This document shows positions 1 through 8,661 of a stretch of 64,000 nt of DNA, piece after piece (position 1 is the first letter of the stretch; every line of letters starts with the position of its first letter). The position numbers were made by a program, and so were the translations under genes. The notes beneath the pieces were generated by a model. The model had not been told where the DNA came from and made no database searches. It worked only from the letters and a program-made list of their open reading frames with translations. Origin of the DNA: Rhizobium mesoamericanum STM3625. GTDB taxonomy: Bacteria; Pseudomonadota; Alphaproteobacteria; Rhizobiales; Rhizobiaceae. Where the stretch lies: NCBI RefSeq assembly GCF_000312665.1, contig NZ_HF536773.1, positions 297,582 to 361,581 on the forward strand, read 5' to 3'.

Positions 1-270
1 GGTCGAACAGGCACGCAGGCGGGTCCCATCCTGGTGCCAGACCCAGCAGTCCTGACAGGCGCCCATCAGGCAGAAACCAGCTCGCCCCTCCGGCCCAAAC
101 TCGGATTGCCGAAGAATGCGAGAAAATGTCAGCATGGCGGTCAGTACCGTGTCGCCGGCCAACACTTGGCGTTCAATGCCGTCGAGCAGGAAGCGGACGG
201 GTTGGCGGTCCTGCTCGGCGAGGCGCACGATACGCCCCACTTCTCCAGTTAGACCCAGGTCCTGGCTCAT
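1..270 (-). CDS. (2Fe-2S)-binding protein, partial (opine/sarcosine oxidase small-subunit type)
   Basis: The gene begins at the ATG at 270 and runs off the left edge. Translation of the visible 90 codons gives a ferredoxin-like segment with FCLMGACQDCWVW, the Cys-x4-Cys-x2-Cys pattern that ligates a 2Fe-2S cluster in the small subunits of opine oxidases and in the N-terminal domain of sarcosine oxidase alpha. Its ATG overlaps the hyuB stop codon (ATGA), so it should be translated with hyuB. In this family the small protein partners a larger NAD(P)/FAD oxidoreductase, which would be expected just outside the window. Function in the hyu cluster is inferred from context only. Confidence 0.8.
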   Translation of the reverse strand, partial: MSQDLGLTGEVGRIVRLAEQDRQPVRFLLDGIERQVLAGDTVLTAMLTFSRILRQSEFGPEGRAGFCLMGACQDCWVWHQDGTRLRACST

Positions 271-2255
271 TCAGCCGCCTCTTTGATCGGAATGCGAGGC
301 TCGGGCATCTCCGGGTAACGTGCGCAAACATCGCCAAGCGCTGCCGCGACGCCCTCATGTCCGGCACGTCCCGCCATTCGGCGGAAAATCTCCGTCTTGG
401 TGAAGAACCGCCAGTGGATGGGAAGGCCGGCAAGAATATCCGTGAGCAGGTCGTAAGCGGCGGATGTCCACTGCGCCTCGTAGCTTTCGCGCTCGCTGCC
501 ATAGTGGAAGTGGGCAGAGGGAGCCGCACGCGATGCCCTGAGACTGGACGTTTCGGCTTCGTCGACCTTGCCAGCCCGGATGACCACTCCGTAGTCGCGC
601 TCGGCAGCTTCAAGGGAAACGTAGCCGCGCTCCACATCCTGCAGCACGCGCCAGGCCTCACGCTCGAGCGGATTTCCGCGACCGCCGCCCCCGGCCGAGC
701 GGATCTCAAGCACATCGCCCGGCTGCAGGACTGCAGTATCGATGTTGCCGAGCCGGCGATAGTCCTCGCGCCCGGGATTGAGCACCATGTTGGAGAGCCC
801 TGCTGCCTTGCCGCCGAGCAATCCCCAGGGACGGAAGAAACTGCGGTCGCGGTTGCGGGCCGTGATACGGCTGCCGGGCGTGAACACGCGGAACGCCATT
901 TCGGTCGCCAGACCGCCGCGCCAGCGGCCGGCACCGCCGCTATCCCTGGCAAGCCCGTATTTGACGAACTCGATCGGCACTTCGGTTTCCGTGATTTCGA
1001 TCGGCGTGTTCTTCAGATAGGCAGCATCGGCACCGGAACCATTGGTCCCGTCGCGATGTGGCATCCCACCGCCGCCGCCAACCACCGGATTGACGGCGGC
1101 AATCACGCTGCGGCCGGTCCGTTCGTCAGTGGTCATGACGTTGACGATGCAATTGTTGCCGGCCGGTGCAGCAGGCAACAGATCGGGAATAGCCTGGCTG
1201 AAGGCGCCGAAGATCACGGACCGGAGGCGCGCACAGGTAAGCGAACGCATGCCGACAGCCGCCGGCGACACCGGATTGAGCACGCTCCCCTGCGGGGCAA
1301 CGCAGGTGAAAGGGCGCGTCAAGCCGGTGTTAAGCAGGATCTTGGGATTTAGCGTGTAGAGAATGTAATAGACGCCGACCAGCAGCATGGTGTGGCGCGG
1401 ATCGCCGCCCGACGGAACATTGAGCGACGAGCCGAGCTGCGGATCGGATCCGGTAAAATCGAGTATCGCCTCGTCACCCTTGATCGTCAGCGTCAGCTTC
1501 AGGCGGCATGGATTGGCTTCTATGGAATCCTCGTCGGCATAATCGACAAATTCCCAAATGCCGTCCGGCATCGCCCGCAGGAGATCGCGAGCCTGTGCTT
1601 CCGCGTGATCCAGAAGGACTTCGGCGCCTTCGAGAAATGCCTGCTTGCCGAATTTCTCTACCATTGCCAGGATCTTCCGTTCACCGGTGTTCAGCGCACC
1701 GACCAGCGCCTTGATGTCGCCGATATTAAGGTCTGGTTTGCGGACATTCGTGGTCATGATTTTGAGGATGTCTTCATCGAAGACACCTTCGTTGACCAGC
1801 TTCATCGGCGGAAAGCGAATGCCTTCCTGGTGGATCTCTGTCAGCGCACGCGACAGGGAAGCAGGCACGGCACCACCCATGTCGGTGTTGTGGATATGCC
1901 CGCCGGTCCAGGCGATGATTTCACCATCATAGAAAACCGGCTTCCAAAGGTGTGTGTCCGGCGCGTGAGTGGCCACGAAGCAGGAATAGGGATCGTTGGT
2001 AAAGGCAACGTCGCCCGGCCTGTATTCCCCGATCATTTCGATGGCCCGGGTATAGGTAAGCCCCGGATACCATGTCGCGCCGAGCCCCATCGGGACGCCG
2101 AAGGTTTCGCCCTTGCGATTGATCAACATGACCGTGAAATCTTCCGTCTCCTTGACGAAGGCCGAATGTGCCGTCCGCTGCAGTGTGTAGGCCATGTTCT
2201 CCGCTGCGGCCCGGGTATGGTTGGCAAATACTTGAAGGTTCGAATGGTCGAACAT
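267..2255 (-). CDS. Hydantoinase B/oxoprolinase family protein (HyuB)
   Basis: The 662-residue protein has the hydantoinase B signature near the N-terminus: the FTNDPY and HAPDTHLWKP segments, then GGHIHNTDMGGAVP at about residues 118-131, and the glycine-rich GGGGGMPHRDG stretch near 390-400. Members form a complex with HyuA and hydrolyse cyclic amides such as N-methylhydantoin or 5-oxoproline, or carboxylate ketones, with ATP. The ATG at 2255 lies six bases after hyuA and its GGAG ribosome site overlaps the hyuA stop. The family core usually ends near residue 560; here about 100 extra residues with no motif I recognise follow. The substrate cannot be read from sequence. Confidence 0.9.
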   Translation of the reverse strand: MFDHSNLQVFANHTRAAAENMAYTLQRTAHSAFVKETEDFTVMLINRKGETFGVPMGLGATWYPGLTYTRAIEMIGEYRPGDVAFTNDPYSCFVATHAPDTHLWKPVFYDGEIIAWTGGHIHNTDMGGAVPASLSRALTEIHQEGIRFPPMKLVNEGVFDEDILKIMTTNVRKPDLNIGDIKALVGALNTGERKILAMVEKFGKQAFLEGAEVLLDHAEAQARDLLRAMPDGIWEFVDYADEDSIEANPCRLKLTLTIKGDEAILDFTGSDPQLGSSLNVPSGGDPRHTMLLVGVYYILYTLNPKILLNTGLTRPFTCVAPQGSVLNPVSPAAVGMRSLTCARLRSVIFGAFSQAIPDLLPAAPAGNNCIVNVMTTDERTGRSVIAAVNPVVGGGGGMPHRDGTNGSGADAAYLKNTPIEITETEVPIEFVKYGLARDSGGAGRWRGGLATEMAFRVFTPGSRITARNRDRSFFRPWGLLGGKAAGLSNMVLNPGREDYRRLGNIDTAVLQPGDVLEIRSAGGGGRGNPLEREAWRVLQDVERGYVSLEAAERDYGVVIRAGKVDEAETSSLRASRAAPSAHFHYGSERESYEAQWTSAAYDLLTDILAGLPIHWRFFTKTEIFRRMAGRAGHEGVAAALGDVCARYPEMPEPRIPIKEAAE

Positions 2256-2261
2256 GGGCCG

Positions 2262-4343
2262 CTACTCCGAAAACGTGAGATGAAGGTTCAGGTGCCGATC
2301 AATCACCACCTGTGTGCCGACCGGAATGGCAAAGGTCGTATCGTCCTGCGCTATGACAGCAGGCCCTTGGAAGCACTCGCCGGGATGCAACGTGTCCCGT
2401 CGGTATAGTCCGATCCATTCGAACGTTTTCCCCGTATAGACCGGTATTTCACGCTCGGGTTGGGCTATACCGGCGATCTCTTCGCGGTCGAGGGTCGTTT
2501 GCAGCGCCGGTCCCGCGCCGAGTGCAGACAGGCGGAGATTGACGATTTCGATCTTGCCGTGCGGGTCGGCAAAATCATAAAGGCGGGCGTGCATGGCATG
2601 AAACGCCTCTTCGATCGCAGTGAATTTGCCCTCCTCCACCCAGCTTGCCCGCAGCGGAACCTCGATTTCAAAGCTTTGGCCGACATAGCGCATGTCGGCC
2701 GAAATCCGCAATTCGGCGGCACCTTCGTGGCCCTGCTTGACAAGCCAGTCCCGCCCTTCGGCAGACAGCGCCTCCGAACAGGCACGCAGCAACGGCGCTG
2801 CCTCCGGCGACAGGTGCGTGAAAACCGTCTTGATGAAGTCGCCGCGCAGATCCGCGACCAGACCGCCGAGAGCCGACACCACACCCGGACGCAGTGGCCC
2901 GATGACTTTCGCCATGCGGAATTCGCGAGCCAGGAAGGCGCCCAGCATGGGTCCGCCACCGCCGAACGGCATGAGGGTAAACTCCCGCAAGTCAACTCCA
3001 GCCCGCGACGCCAGCTTTTCCACCTCGACGAACATCTCGGAGATCGCGATGTCCAGAATGGCCTGGGCCACCTCTTCAACCGATCGTTCGATACGCTCGG
3101 CGAGCTTTGCGACGGCGGCGCGCGCCAGCCCGACATCGATCCGCAATTGACCGTAGGCCATCTCGCTGTGTCCGAGCCAGCCGCAGACGGCCATGGCATC
3201 GGTCACGGTCGCTTTCGTGCCGCCCCGGTCATAACAGGCGGGACCTGGTGTCGAGCCGGCCGATTCCGGCCCCACCCGCAAGACACCATGGGCATCGATG
3301 CTGGCAACGGAGCCACCGCCGATACCGATGGAGCTGACCGAGACCGAAGGAATATGAAGCGGAAACTCGCCGATCAGTTCGCCCGTCCCGAATTGCGGCT
3401 CGCCGTCGATGATCAAGGCGAAGTCCGCCGAGGTGCCGCCTATGTCGAGGGTGAGAACATGTCTTTCACCGGCAAGGCGCGCCAGCCAGGCGGCGCCGAT
3501 TACCCCCGAGGCCGTGCCGGAGAGCAGCATCTGCACACAGGAACGCTTTCCTTCCGCCGCGTTCATGACGCCGCCGTTCGATTTGGTCAGCAAGGCCGGC
3601 GCCGTCACTCCGCGCGATGCAAGCTTGTGTTCGAGGGCCGCCAGGTAGCTCGAAACCCTGGGATGGACGTAGCCGTTGAGGATCGCGGTCGTCGTACGCT
3701 CGTATTCGCGAATGACCGGCCACACTTCCGAGGACGTGAAGACGAAGAGATCGGGTGCGAGCTTTTCGATTGCGCTCTTGACCGCAGTTTCCTGGGCATC
3801 GTCGCGCCAGGAGTGCAGAAAGGATACGATGATGCCCGCCGCGCCCTTGGCTTTTGCAGCTGCGACCGCCGTGGCAACCGCCTTCATGTCCGGCGCCTGC
3901 GCTTCACTGCCATCGGCCCGCAAGCGTGCGGGAATGCCAAAGATCATGTCGCGTGCGATGAGCTGCTCCGGCCGTGAGCAGAAGAGGGAGTAGACGTCGG
4001 GCATTCTAAGCCGGGCCAGCTCGATGACATCTTCGAAACCAGCATTCGTCATGAGCGCGAGCGATACGCCGCGCCTCTGAATTACGGTGTTGATACCGAC
4101 GGTGGTGCCGTGAACGAAGCGGCTGATTGCCTCCGGCTCCAATCCCTCGCGCTCGGCAAGCAAGGAAAGGCCGGTCATCAATTCGGCACCCGGATCATCG
4201 GGCGTGGTCAGCACCTTCAGCGAAGCGACGCGACCAGAGCGGCTTTCCAGGGCGCAGAAATCGATGAAGGTGCCGCCGATGTCAACGCCGATCTTCCAGT
4301 CTTGCCGCAAAGCCTCTCGATCTTGCCTTGTCGCATCCGCCAT
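2262..4343 (-). CDS. Hydantoinase/oxoprolinase subunit A (HyuA)
   Basis: The 693-residue protein has the two ATPase phosphate-binding loops of the hydantoinase A family: DIGGTFIDFC near residue 20 and LTLDIGGTSADFAL near residue 297, and the GGGSVASID segment typical of the central domain. It would activate a cyclic amide or ketone with ATP for HyuB. The ATG at 4343 is preceded by AAGGAAC at a good distance. It is the first gene of a minus-strand operon hyuA-hyuB-2Fe-2S and is transcribed divergently from a FAD oxidoreductase. The shared 211-bp gap holds two copies of a probable operator. The family also includes acetone carboxylase and acetophenone carboxylase subunits. Confidence 0.9.
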   Translation of the reverse strand: MADATRQDREALRQDWKIGVDIGGTFIDFCALESRSGRVASLKVLTTPDDPGAELMTGLSLLAEREGLEPEAISRFVHGTTVGINTVIQRRGVSLALMTNAGFEDVIELARLRMPDVYSLFCSRPEQLIARDMIFGIPARLRADGSEAQAPDMKAVATAVAAAKAKGAAGIIVSFLHSWRDDAQETAVKSAIEKLAPDLFVFTSSEVWPVIREYERTTTAILNGYVHPRVSSYLAALEHKLASRGVTAPALLTKSNGGVMNAAEGKRSCVQMLLSGTASGVIGAAWLARLAGERHVLTLDIGGTSADFALIIDGEPQFGTGELIGEFPLHIPSVSVSSIGIGGGSVASIDAHGVLRVGPESAGSTPGPACYDRGGTKATVTDAMAVCGWLGHSEMAYGQLRIDVGLARAAVAKLAERIERSVEEVAQAILDIAISEMFVEVEKLASRAGVDLREFTLMPFGGGGPMLGAFLAREFRMAKVIGPLRPGVVSALGGLVADLRGDFIKTVFTHLSPEAAPLLRACSEALSAEGRDWLVKQGHEGAAELRISADMRYVGQSFEIEVPLRASWVEEGKFTAIEEAFHAMHARLYDFADPHGKIEIVNLRLSALGAGPALQTTLDREEIAGIAQPEREIPVYTGKTFEWIGLYRRDTLHPGECFQGPAVIAQDDTTFAIPVGTQVVIDRHLNLHLTFSE

Positions 4344-4420
4344 GTTCGTTCCTTTCTTGTATCGGCGATGAAACTGGCACGAACGGATCGGCTAGGTCCA
4401 AGAGCGAAAACGCCAAATGT

Positions 4421-4472
4421 CATAAGCCAGACTTATGCTCTGGGACCAAGCAACCCATAGGCCGGACTTATG
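4421..4472. promoter_or_regulatory. Two tandem copies of a 17-bp dyad element between divergent hyuA and FAD oxidoreductase genes
   Basis: CATAAGCCAGACTTATG lies at 4421-4437 and CATAGGCCGGACTTATG at 4456-4472. They match at 15 of 17 positions and are spaced 35 bp start to start. The first has perfect arms CATAAG/CTTATG around five bases, the form of a dimeric repressor site. Their place in the divergent promoter region suggests one regulator controls both operons. The regulator is not encoded next to them in the window, so its family is unknown. Confidence 0.6.
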
Positions 4473-4554
4473 GGCCTGCCGTGATCTCAACTTTGACAGC
4501 GCCGACCCGGGTTGCACAGGATGGGGGACTGTTTTCAGCCTCTGGAGATTTTCC

Positions 4555-5688
4555 ATGGATGCTATTGTGCTGGGCGGCGGGCTCATGGGAGCCGCCTCTG
4601 CCTTCTTTCTCGCCCGGCGCGGCATCCGCGTCACACTTATCGAACGCAATCGGGTCGGGAGCGGCGCCACGATAGCGTCATTCGGCAACATCCGGCGAAG
4701 CGGCCGATACATTCCACAATTACCGCTTTCCCACCGTTCGCTTGCGCTGTGGGGAGAGGCCGAGGCGATGCTTGGGCGCGACGTGGAATTTCGTGCGACC
4801 GGCCACCTGCGGCTAGTGTTCAGCCAGGAAGGACTTGCAGCGATGCGGTCCTTCATCGAGGAATCACGGCCGTGGGGGCTGGAACTGGAGGAGCTGACCG
4901 CAAGGGACCTGCGGTCGCGCTTTCCTGGCCTTGGCCCCGAGGCGATCGCGGCATCCTTTTCCCCGAAAGATGGAAGCGGCAATCCGCGTCTTATTGCACC
5001 GGCCTTCGCAAATGCCGCTCAAAAGTTAGGCGCCGACATCGTCGAAAATGTCGTCATCAGGGCGATCAGAAAAACTGACTATGGATTTAAGGTCGAAACA
5101 TCGAAGGGTTCGCATGAAGCCTCGATGCTGCTGAACGCGACGGGTGCCTGGGGCGCACGTATCGCAACCCTGTTCGGAGAGACGGTTCCGATCGTTGCCA
5201 AAGGTCCGCAAATGGGAGTAACAGAACCTCTCCCCCACCGCATCCTCCCGGTCGTCGGCGTCTGGGCGCATGATCACGGAGGCGGGTATCTCAGACAGGT
5301 GGAAAGAGGCAACATCGTCTTCGGTGGTGGCGCAAATCGCATAGACGTTTCGCTGGATACGGGATACGCCAAGGCAGATCCGGCTCGCTTGCCTGGTCAG
5401 CTCCGTTCGCTGCTGCCGATTTTGCCTGCGCTGAAAAACGTTGCGGTGATACGAACCTGGTCTGGTTGCGAGGGCTATGTCGAGGATGGTCTTCCGGTGA
5501 TCGGACGGTCATCGACGACACCGGGGCTCTTCCATGCATTCGGCTTTTCCGGCCACGGTTTCCAACTCGGACCCGGCGTTGGCGACGTTATGGCCGAGAT
5601 CATGGCGACGGGTGGAACGGACATTCCGCTGCAAGACTTTCGCATCGAACGCTTCACAAAGCCGAATGGCCTTAGAATTTCCCGGTAG
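4555..5688 (+). CDS. FAD-dependent oxidoreductase, DAO/DadA family
   Basis: The protein starts with a dinucleotide-binding fold, MDAIVLGGGLMGAASAFFLA, followed by the ERN acidic end of beta-2, and has the C-terminal DAO motif GLFHAFGFSGHGFQLGPGVG. These proteins oxidise D-amino acids, N-methyl amino acids or opine-type secondary amines, passing electrons to FAD. I chose the ATG at 4555 because GGAG sits seven bases upstream and the Rossmann fold begins at once; the open frame extends upstream without domain sequence. Divergence from hyuAB and the nearby 2Fe-2S subunit suggest that the cluster degrades a cyclic or N-substituted amino-acid derivative. The substrate is unknown. Confidence 0.88.
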   Translation: MDAIVLGGGLMGAASAFFLARRGIRVTLIERNRVGSGATIASFGNIRRSGRYIPQLPLSHRSLALWGEAEAMLGRDVEFRATGHLRLVFSQEGLAAMRSFIEESRPWGLELEELTARDLRSRFPGLGPEAIAASFSPKDGSGNPRLIAPAFANAAQKLGADIVENVVIRAIRKTDYGFKVETSKGSHEASMLLNATGAWGARIATLFGETVPIVAKGPQMGVTEPLPHRILPVVGVWAHDHGGGYLRQVERGNIVFGGGANRIDVSLDTGYAKADPARLPGQLRSLLPILPALKNVAVIRTWSGCEGYVEDGLPVIGRSSTTPGLFHAFGFSGHGFQLGPGVGDVMAEIMATGGTDIPLQDFRIERFTKPNGLRISR

Positions 5689-5823
5689 ATTTCGACGAGC
5701 GGCATGACGTTCACTGTTCGGTCTCAGCGCAGGATTCTGGACTGCTCTTGTCCTGCCTCCATCTTTGGCCGGGCGTGAGCCTAAGTCGCAGCGTTTTATC
5801 ACGCGTTCGTTACCCTGATCTCT

Positions 5824-5848
5824 GTAACAACGCCCACTCCCGTTGCGA
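5824..5848 (+). promoter_or_regulatory. Putative ECF (SigF-type) promoter of the buf operon
   Basis: GTAACA at 5824-5829 and CGA at 5846-5848 are separated by 16 bases, about 50 bp upstream of the bufA ATG. The same GTAACA-N16-CG layout occurs in front of the ECF sigma gene at 8622. The Caulobacter SigF regulon has been described with a GTAACC-N16-CGAA promoter, which this resembles. Confidence 0.6.
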
Positions 5849-5899
5849 GTACCTGCCGTGCCCGATGAAAAAGGGCGTCATGAGCAACGGAGAAAATGA

Positions 5900-6214
5900 A
5901 TGTTGAAGACCTCAATCAGCACCGCCCTTCTTGCAAGCGCCATTACCTCTGCACTTGCCACGATGGCAAGCGCAGCCCCATTGACGAAGGCGGAAGCCGC
6001 TGCTGCGGTCGCTGCTCATAAGGAGAAGTGCTACGGCGTCGCGCTGAAGGCCCAAAATGATTGTGCGGCCGGCCCTGGCACCACCTGCCAGGGGACCGCT
6101 GTGAAAGACTTCCAGGGCAACTCCTGGAAATTCGTCCAAGGTGGCACCTGTGCTTCACTTGAGCTGCCAGGCGGTCGTCACGGTTCGCTGAAACCACTGG
6201 AACGCGACATCTAA
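5900..6214 (+). CDS. bufA: DUF2282 bufferin-type peptide precursor (BufA-like)
   Basis: This is a 104-residue exported peptide. A signal peptide (residues 1 to about 26, cut near ASAAP) is followed by a core with four cysteines at positions 44, 55, 63 and 84 in the contexts EKCYG, QNDC, TTCQGT and GGTCASLELPGG, and the conserved ending GSLKPLERD. This is the pattern of DUF2282 bufferins, copper-binding ribosomal peptides whose cysteines are modified by a DUF692 enzyme before export. GGAG lies upstream of the ATG at 5900. It is the first gene of a four-gene operon with the modifying enzyme 28 bp downstream. Family function is established knowledge; copper binding here is inference. Confidence 0.88.
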   Translation: MLKTSISTALLASAITSALATMASAAPLTKAEAAAAVAAHKEKCYGVALKAQNDCAAGPGTTCQGTAVKDFQGNSWKFVQGGTCASLELPGGRHGSLKPLERDI

Positions 6215-6242
6215 ACCCGAAATCAGGAAAGCGGAGGCGAAC

Positions 6243-7184
6243 ATGGTCCACGTCAACACGACGGCCAATCCCCACCAGAAGACAGATAGCGCGCTCCGCT
6301 TTCCGGCGATTTCAGTGGCTGGCCAAGCAGGAACCAGCTTCAAGCCGGAGCACCTGGGGGCAATCGTGGCAGAGCCCGGCTCTTTGGGTTTCTTCGAGGT
6401 CCACGCCGAAAACTACATGGGCGCGGGCGGTCCTCCACACCGAGCCCTCGAAAGGATGCGCCGCGATCACCCGATCTCATTGCACGGTGTATGCATGTCA
6501 CTTGGCGGCTCCCAGCCACTCGACAAGGAGCACCTCAAGCGTTTCAAGAGCCTCGTCGACCGCTATGAACCAGCACTCGTTTCGGAACACCTCGCCTGGT
6601 CAACTCACTTGGATACCTATCTGAACGATCTGCTGCCGCTTCCCTATACCCCTGCGACGCTGACGCATGTCTGCGATCACGTCGACCAGATGCAAGCAAC
6701 TATCGGGCGATCCATCCTTCTGGAAAATCCATCTACCTATGTGCTCTTCTCGGAATCCTCGATCAGCGAGACCGATTTCATCCGCGAGATAGCGAAGCGC
6801 ACCGGTTGCGGACTGCTGCTCGACATCAACAATGTCTTTGTGTCGGCCACCAATCACGGCTTCTCGGCATTGGAATACCTGCGCGACTTTCCGCTCGCCG
6901 AGGTTGGTGAAATCCACCTCGCCGGTCACGCGGAGCAAGAGGACGATGACGGTGAGCTACTGCTGATCGATAGCCATGACGGCCCAGTCGCAAATGCCGT
7001 TTGGCAACTCTATGAGATCGTGATCGCTGGCAGCGGACCAATCCCGACGCTGGTCGAATGGGACAGCAACATTCCGGATTGGCCGGTGCTGCGGTCCGAG
7101 GCGCTTGCGGCTCAAGCCATTCTCGCCAAATACACCCACCGCCAGCTTACAGGTCGCATGGAGGCTTTCCATGTCTTCGGCTGA
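6243..7184 (+). CDS. bufB: DUF692 multinuclear non-haem iron enzyme (BufB-like)
   Basis: The 313-residue TIM-barrel protein carries DUF692/MNIO features in order: FFEVHAENYMG (about residue 52), ISLHGVCMSLGG (about 78), VSEHLAWS (about 113), LLENPSTY (about 159), LLLDINNVFVSA (about 195) and EIHLAGHAE (about 222). The His, Asp, Glu and Asn residues there are those expected to hold the iron centre. Enzymes of this family rework cysteines in their substrate peptide, in bufferins to thiooxazole rings. GGAGG precedes the ATG at 6243. It sits between the peptide gene and its partner gene, and overlaps the latter by 14 bp, so coupled translation is likely. Confidence 0.92.
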   Translation: MVHVNTTANPHQKTDSALRFPAISVAGQAGTSFKPEHLGAIVAEPGSLGFFEVHAENYMGAGGPPHRALERMRRDHPISLHGVCMSLGGSQPLDKEHLKRFKSLVDRYEPALVSEHLAWSTHLDTYLNDLLPLPYTPATLTHVCDHVDQMQATIGRSILLENPSTYVLFSESSISETDFIREIAKRTGCGLLLDINNVFVSATNHGFSALEYLRDFPLAEVGEIHLAGHAEQEDDDGELLLIDSHDGPVANAVWQLYEIVIAGSGPIPTLVEWDSNIPDWPVLRSEALAAQAILAKYTHRQLTGRMEAFHVFG

Positions 7185-7983
7185 AGTCTTAGCAATTCGG
7201 CCGAACACCTCTGATTTCGTTCATCAATTTGCCGGCGGTCTGCTTTCACCCGATCGGCCAGCACCAACGCTGATTACAGGCCCGCGCGGCAAACATGCAA
7301 AGACGGGTTACGCTATCTACCGCAACAATGTGACAGTGAGCTTGATCGAGGCACTGGCTTCGATCTTCCCAGCCGTCCAACGCATCACCGGACCTGATTT
7401 CTTCCGCGCTATGGCGCGTTTTCACGTACGCGAGACCCCGCCGAACTCGCCGCTACTTTTCGAATACGGTCGGGGTTTTCCGGATTTCATCGACCGCTAC
7501 GAATATGCGCAGGCCATGCCTTGGCTCTCCGACGTAGCGAGGATCGAACGAGCCTGGCTGGATGCCTATCACGCTGCGGACGCGCACGCGCTCAATCCTG
7601 CAGCGCTCGCCCTCGCGTCTCCGCAAGAGATGGGCGCCCTTGTCCTTCAGCCCCATCCGGCAATGCGTGTAATATCATCCAGTTATCCGGCTGTGACTAT
7701 TTTCGCCATGAACCGCAGCACGGGCTCTGTCGGCCGGGTCGAGCCCCGTCCCGAGGATGGGTTGATCAGCCGTCTTGGGGATGAAGTCAGCATACGCGTT
7801 CTGCAACCGGGCGGCGCGGACTTCATCAATGCCCTGGTTGGCGGCGAACCGCTCGCAGTAGCTGCAGCCGCTGGTCTTGCTGCCCATGCCCGCTTCGATC
7901 TTACCCTTGCCATCTGTGAAATCATCGCAGCAGGCGCATTTTCCCATATCGCGATGGAGAACTCCAATGTCGAACATGCTTGA
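7171..7983 (+). CDS. bufC: DUF2063 partner protein (BufC-like)
   Basis: The protein is 270 residues from the ATG at 7171, which lies inside the end of bufB. The N-terminal part has the DUF2063 pattern: Y-IYRNNVTVSLIEALASIFPAV, then FFRAMARFHVRETPPNSPLL and a YGRGFPDFID segment. In DUF692 systems this protein delivers the precursor peptide to the enzyme. An open frame extends to 7105 within bufB but carries no family sequence, so the shorter start was chosen. Its last 17 bp overlap the DoxX gene. Confidence 0.85.
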   Translation: MSSAEVLAIRPNTSDFVHQFAGGLLSPDRPAPTLITGPRGKHAKTGYAIYRNNVTVSLIEALASIFPAVQRITGPDFFRAMARFHVRETPPNSPLLFEYGRGFPDFIDRYEYAQAMPWLSDVARIERAWLDAYHAADAHALNPAALALASPQEMGALVLQPHPAMRVISSSYPAVTIFAMNRSTGSVGRVEPRPEDGLISRLGDEVSIRVLQPGGADFINALVGGEPLAVAAAAGLAAHARFDLTLAICEIIAAGAFSHIAMENSNVEHA

Positions 7984-8482
7984 TACCCTGCCCGGTGGTG
8001 GCGCGCGTTCACAGCCCGCCAGGCTTTTCGCCGCGGTAACCGACCTGATCCGCATCGTGGCTCAACCGGATCTCGTCCAGGCTGTCCTGCGTTTTGCGCT
8101 CGCGGTGCCATTCTGGCGGTCCGGCACATTGAAATGGGATGGCTTCCTCCAGCTCAGCGACACGGCAATCGATCTGTTTACACAGGAATTCATGCTCCAT
8201 CTTCCGGGTGGTCCCTATCCATTTCCGGCCCCCGCCACGATGGCCTTTATTTCGGGCTGCGGCGAAATCATCTTTCCGTCCCTCCTGGTACTTGGTCTTG
8301 CGACACGCTTTGCCAGCGTCGGCTTGCTCCTTATGACCGTCGTGGTCGAGCTGACTGTTCCGGATGGCTGGCCCATTCATATTACCTGGGCCGCTATGGC
8401 TCTTGCCATCATGCGTTATGGCCCGGGCCGCCTGTCGCTTGACGCCCTGATCGGGCGCATCTTGGGCGCTGCTCATCCCTAG
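7967..8482 (+). CDS. DoxX family membrane protein (fourth gene of the buf operon)
   Basis: The 171-residue protein has four hydrophobic segments. It shows DoxX features: an N-terminal LRFALAVPFWRSGTLKWDGF segment, FLPLPGG-like HLPGGPYPFPAPATMAFISGCGE, and a final helix pair with GWPIHITWAAMALAIM. The start at 7967 lies inside bufC; GATGGAGA is upstream. DoxX proteins commonly follow DUF2282-DUF692-DUF2063 genes and are thought to handle redox steps in the membrane; the exact role is not settled. A rho-independent terminator follows at 8509, so this is the last gene of the operon. Confidence 0.85.
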   Translation: MSNMLDTLPGGGARSQPARLFAAVTDLIRIVAQPDLVQAVLRFALAVPFWRSGTLKWDGFLQLSDTAIDLFTQEFMLHLPGGPYPFPAPATMAFISGCGEIIFPSLLVLGLATRFASVGLLLMTVVVELTVPDGWPIHITWAAMALAIMRYGPGRLSLDALIGRILGAAHP

Positions 8483-8508
8483 AAATTTCCAGGCCATCCT
8501 CCGCAACA

Positions 8509-8546
8509 GCCGTCCCGCTCACAGAGCCGGGCGGCTTTTGCGTTTT
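8509..8546 (+). terminator. Rho-independent terminator after the buf operon
   Basis: GCCGTCC at 8509-8515 pairs with GGGCGGC at 8529-8535 (seven pairs, one of them G-U), followed by TTTT at 8536 and again at 8543. It lies 26 bp after the DoxX stop and before the sigma-factor promoter, separating the two transcription units. Confidence 0.7.
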
Positions 8547-8621
8547 CTTGCCAAACCACCCCTTGCCGATTGTCCGTTGATGCGCTCAATAGGCGCTGCG
8601 TCAGAAATCTTCGGAATGCTG

Positions 8622-8646
8622 GTAACAGAGACGTGGTCCGACACGT
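8622..8646 (+). promoter_or_regulatory. Putative autoregulated ECF promoter of the sigma factor gene
   Basis: GTAACA at 8622-8627 and CGT at 8644-8646 are separated by 16 bases, ending 15 bp before the ATG at 8662. The element matches the one upstream of bufA in sequence and spacing, as expected if the sigma factor drives both its own operon and the buf operon. Confidence 0.55.
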
Positions 8647-8661
8647 AGGGGATAGTGACGG

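Noticed and set aside
126..1352. 408-residue plus-strand open frame
   Set aside because: Lies antisense to hyuB, has no domain or ribosome site, and reflects high GC third positions of the real gene.
2460..3977. 505-residue plus-strand open frame
   Set aside because: Antisense to hyuA, low-complexity translation rich in Arg, no known domain.
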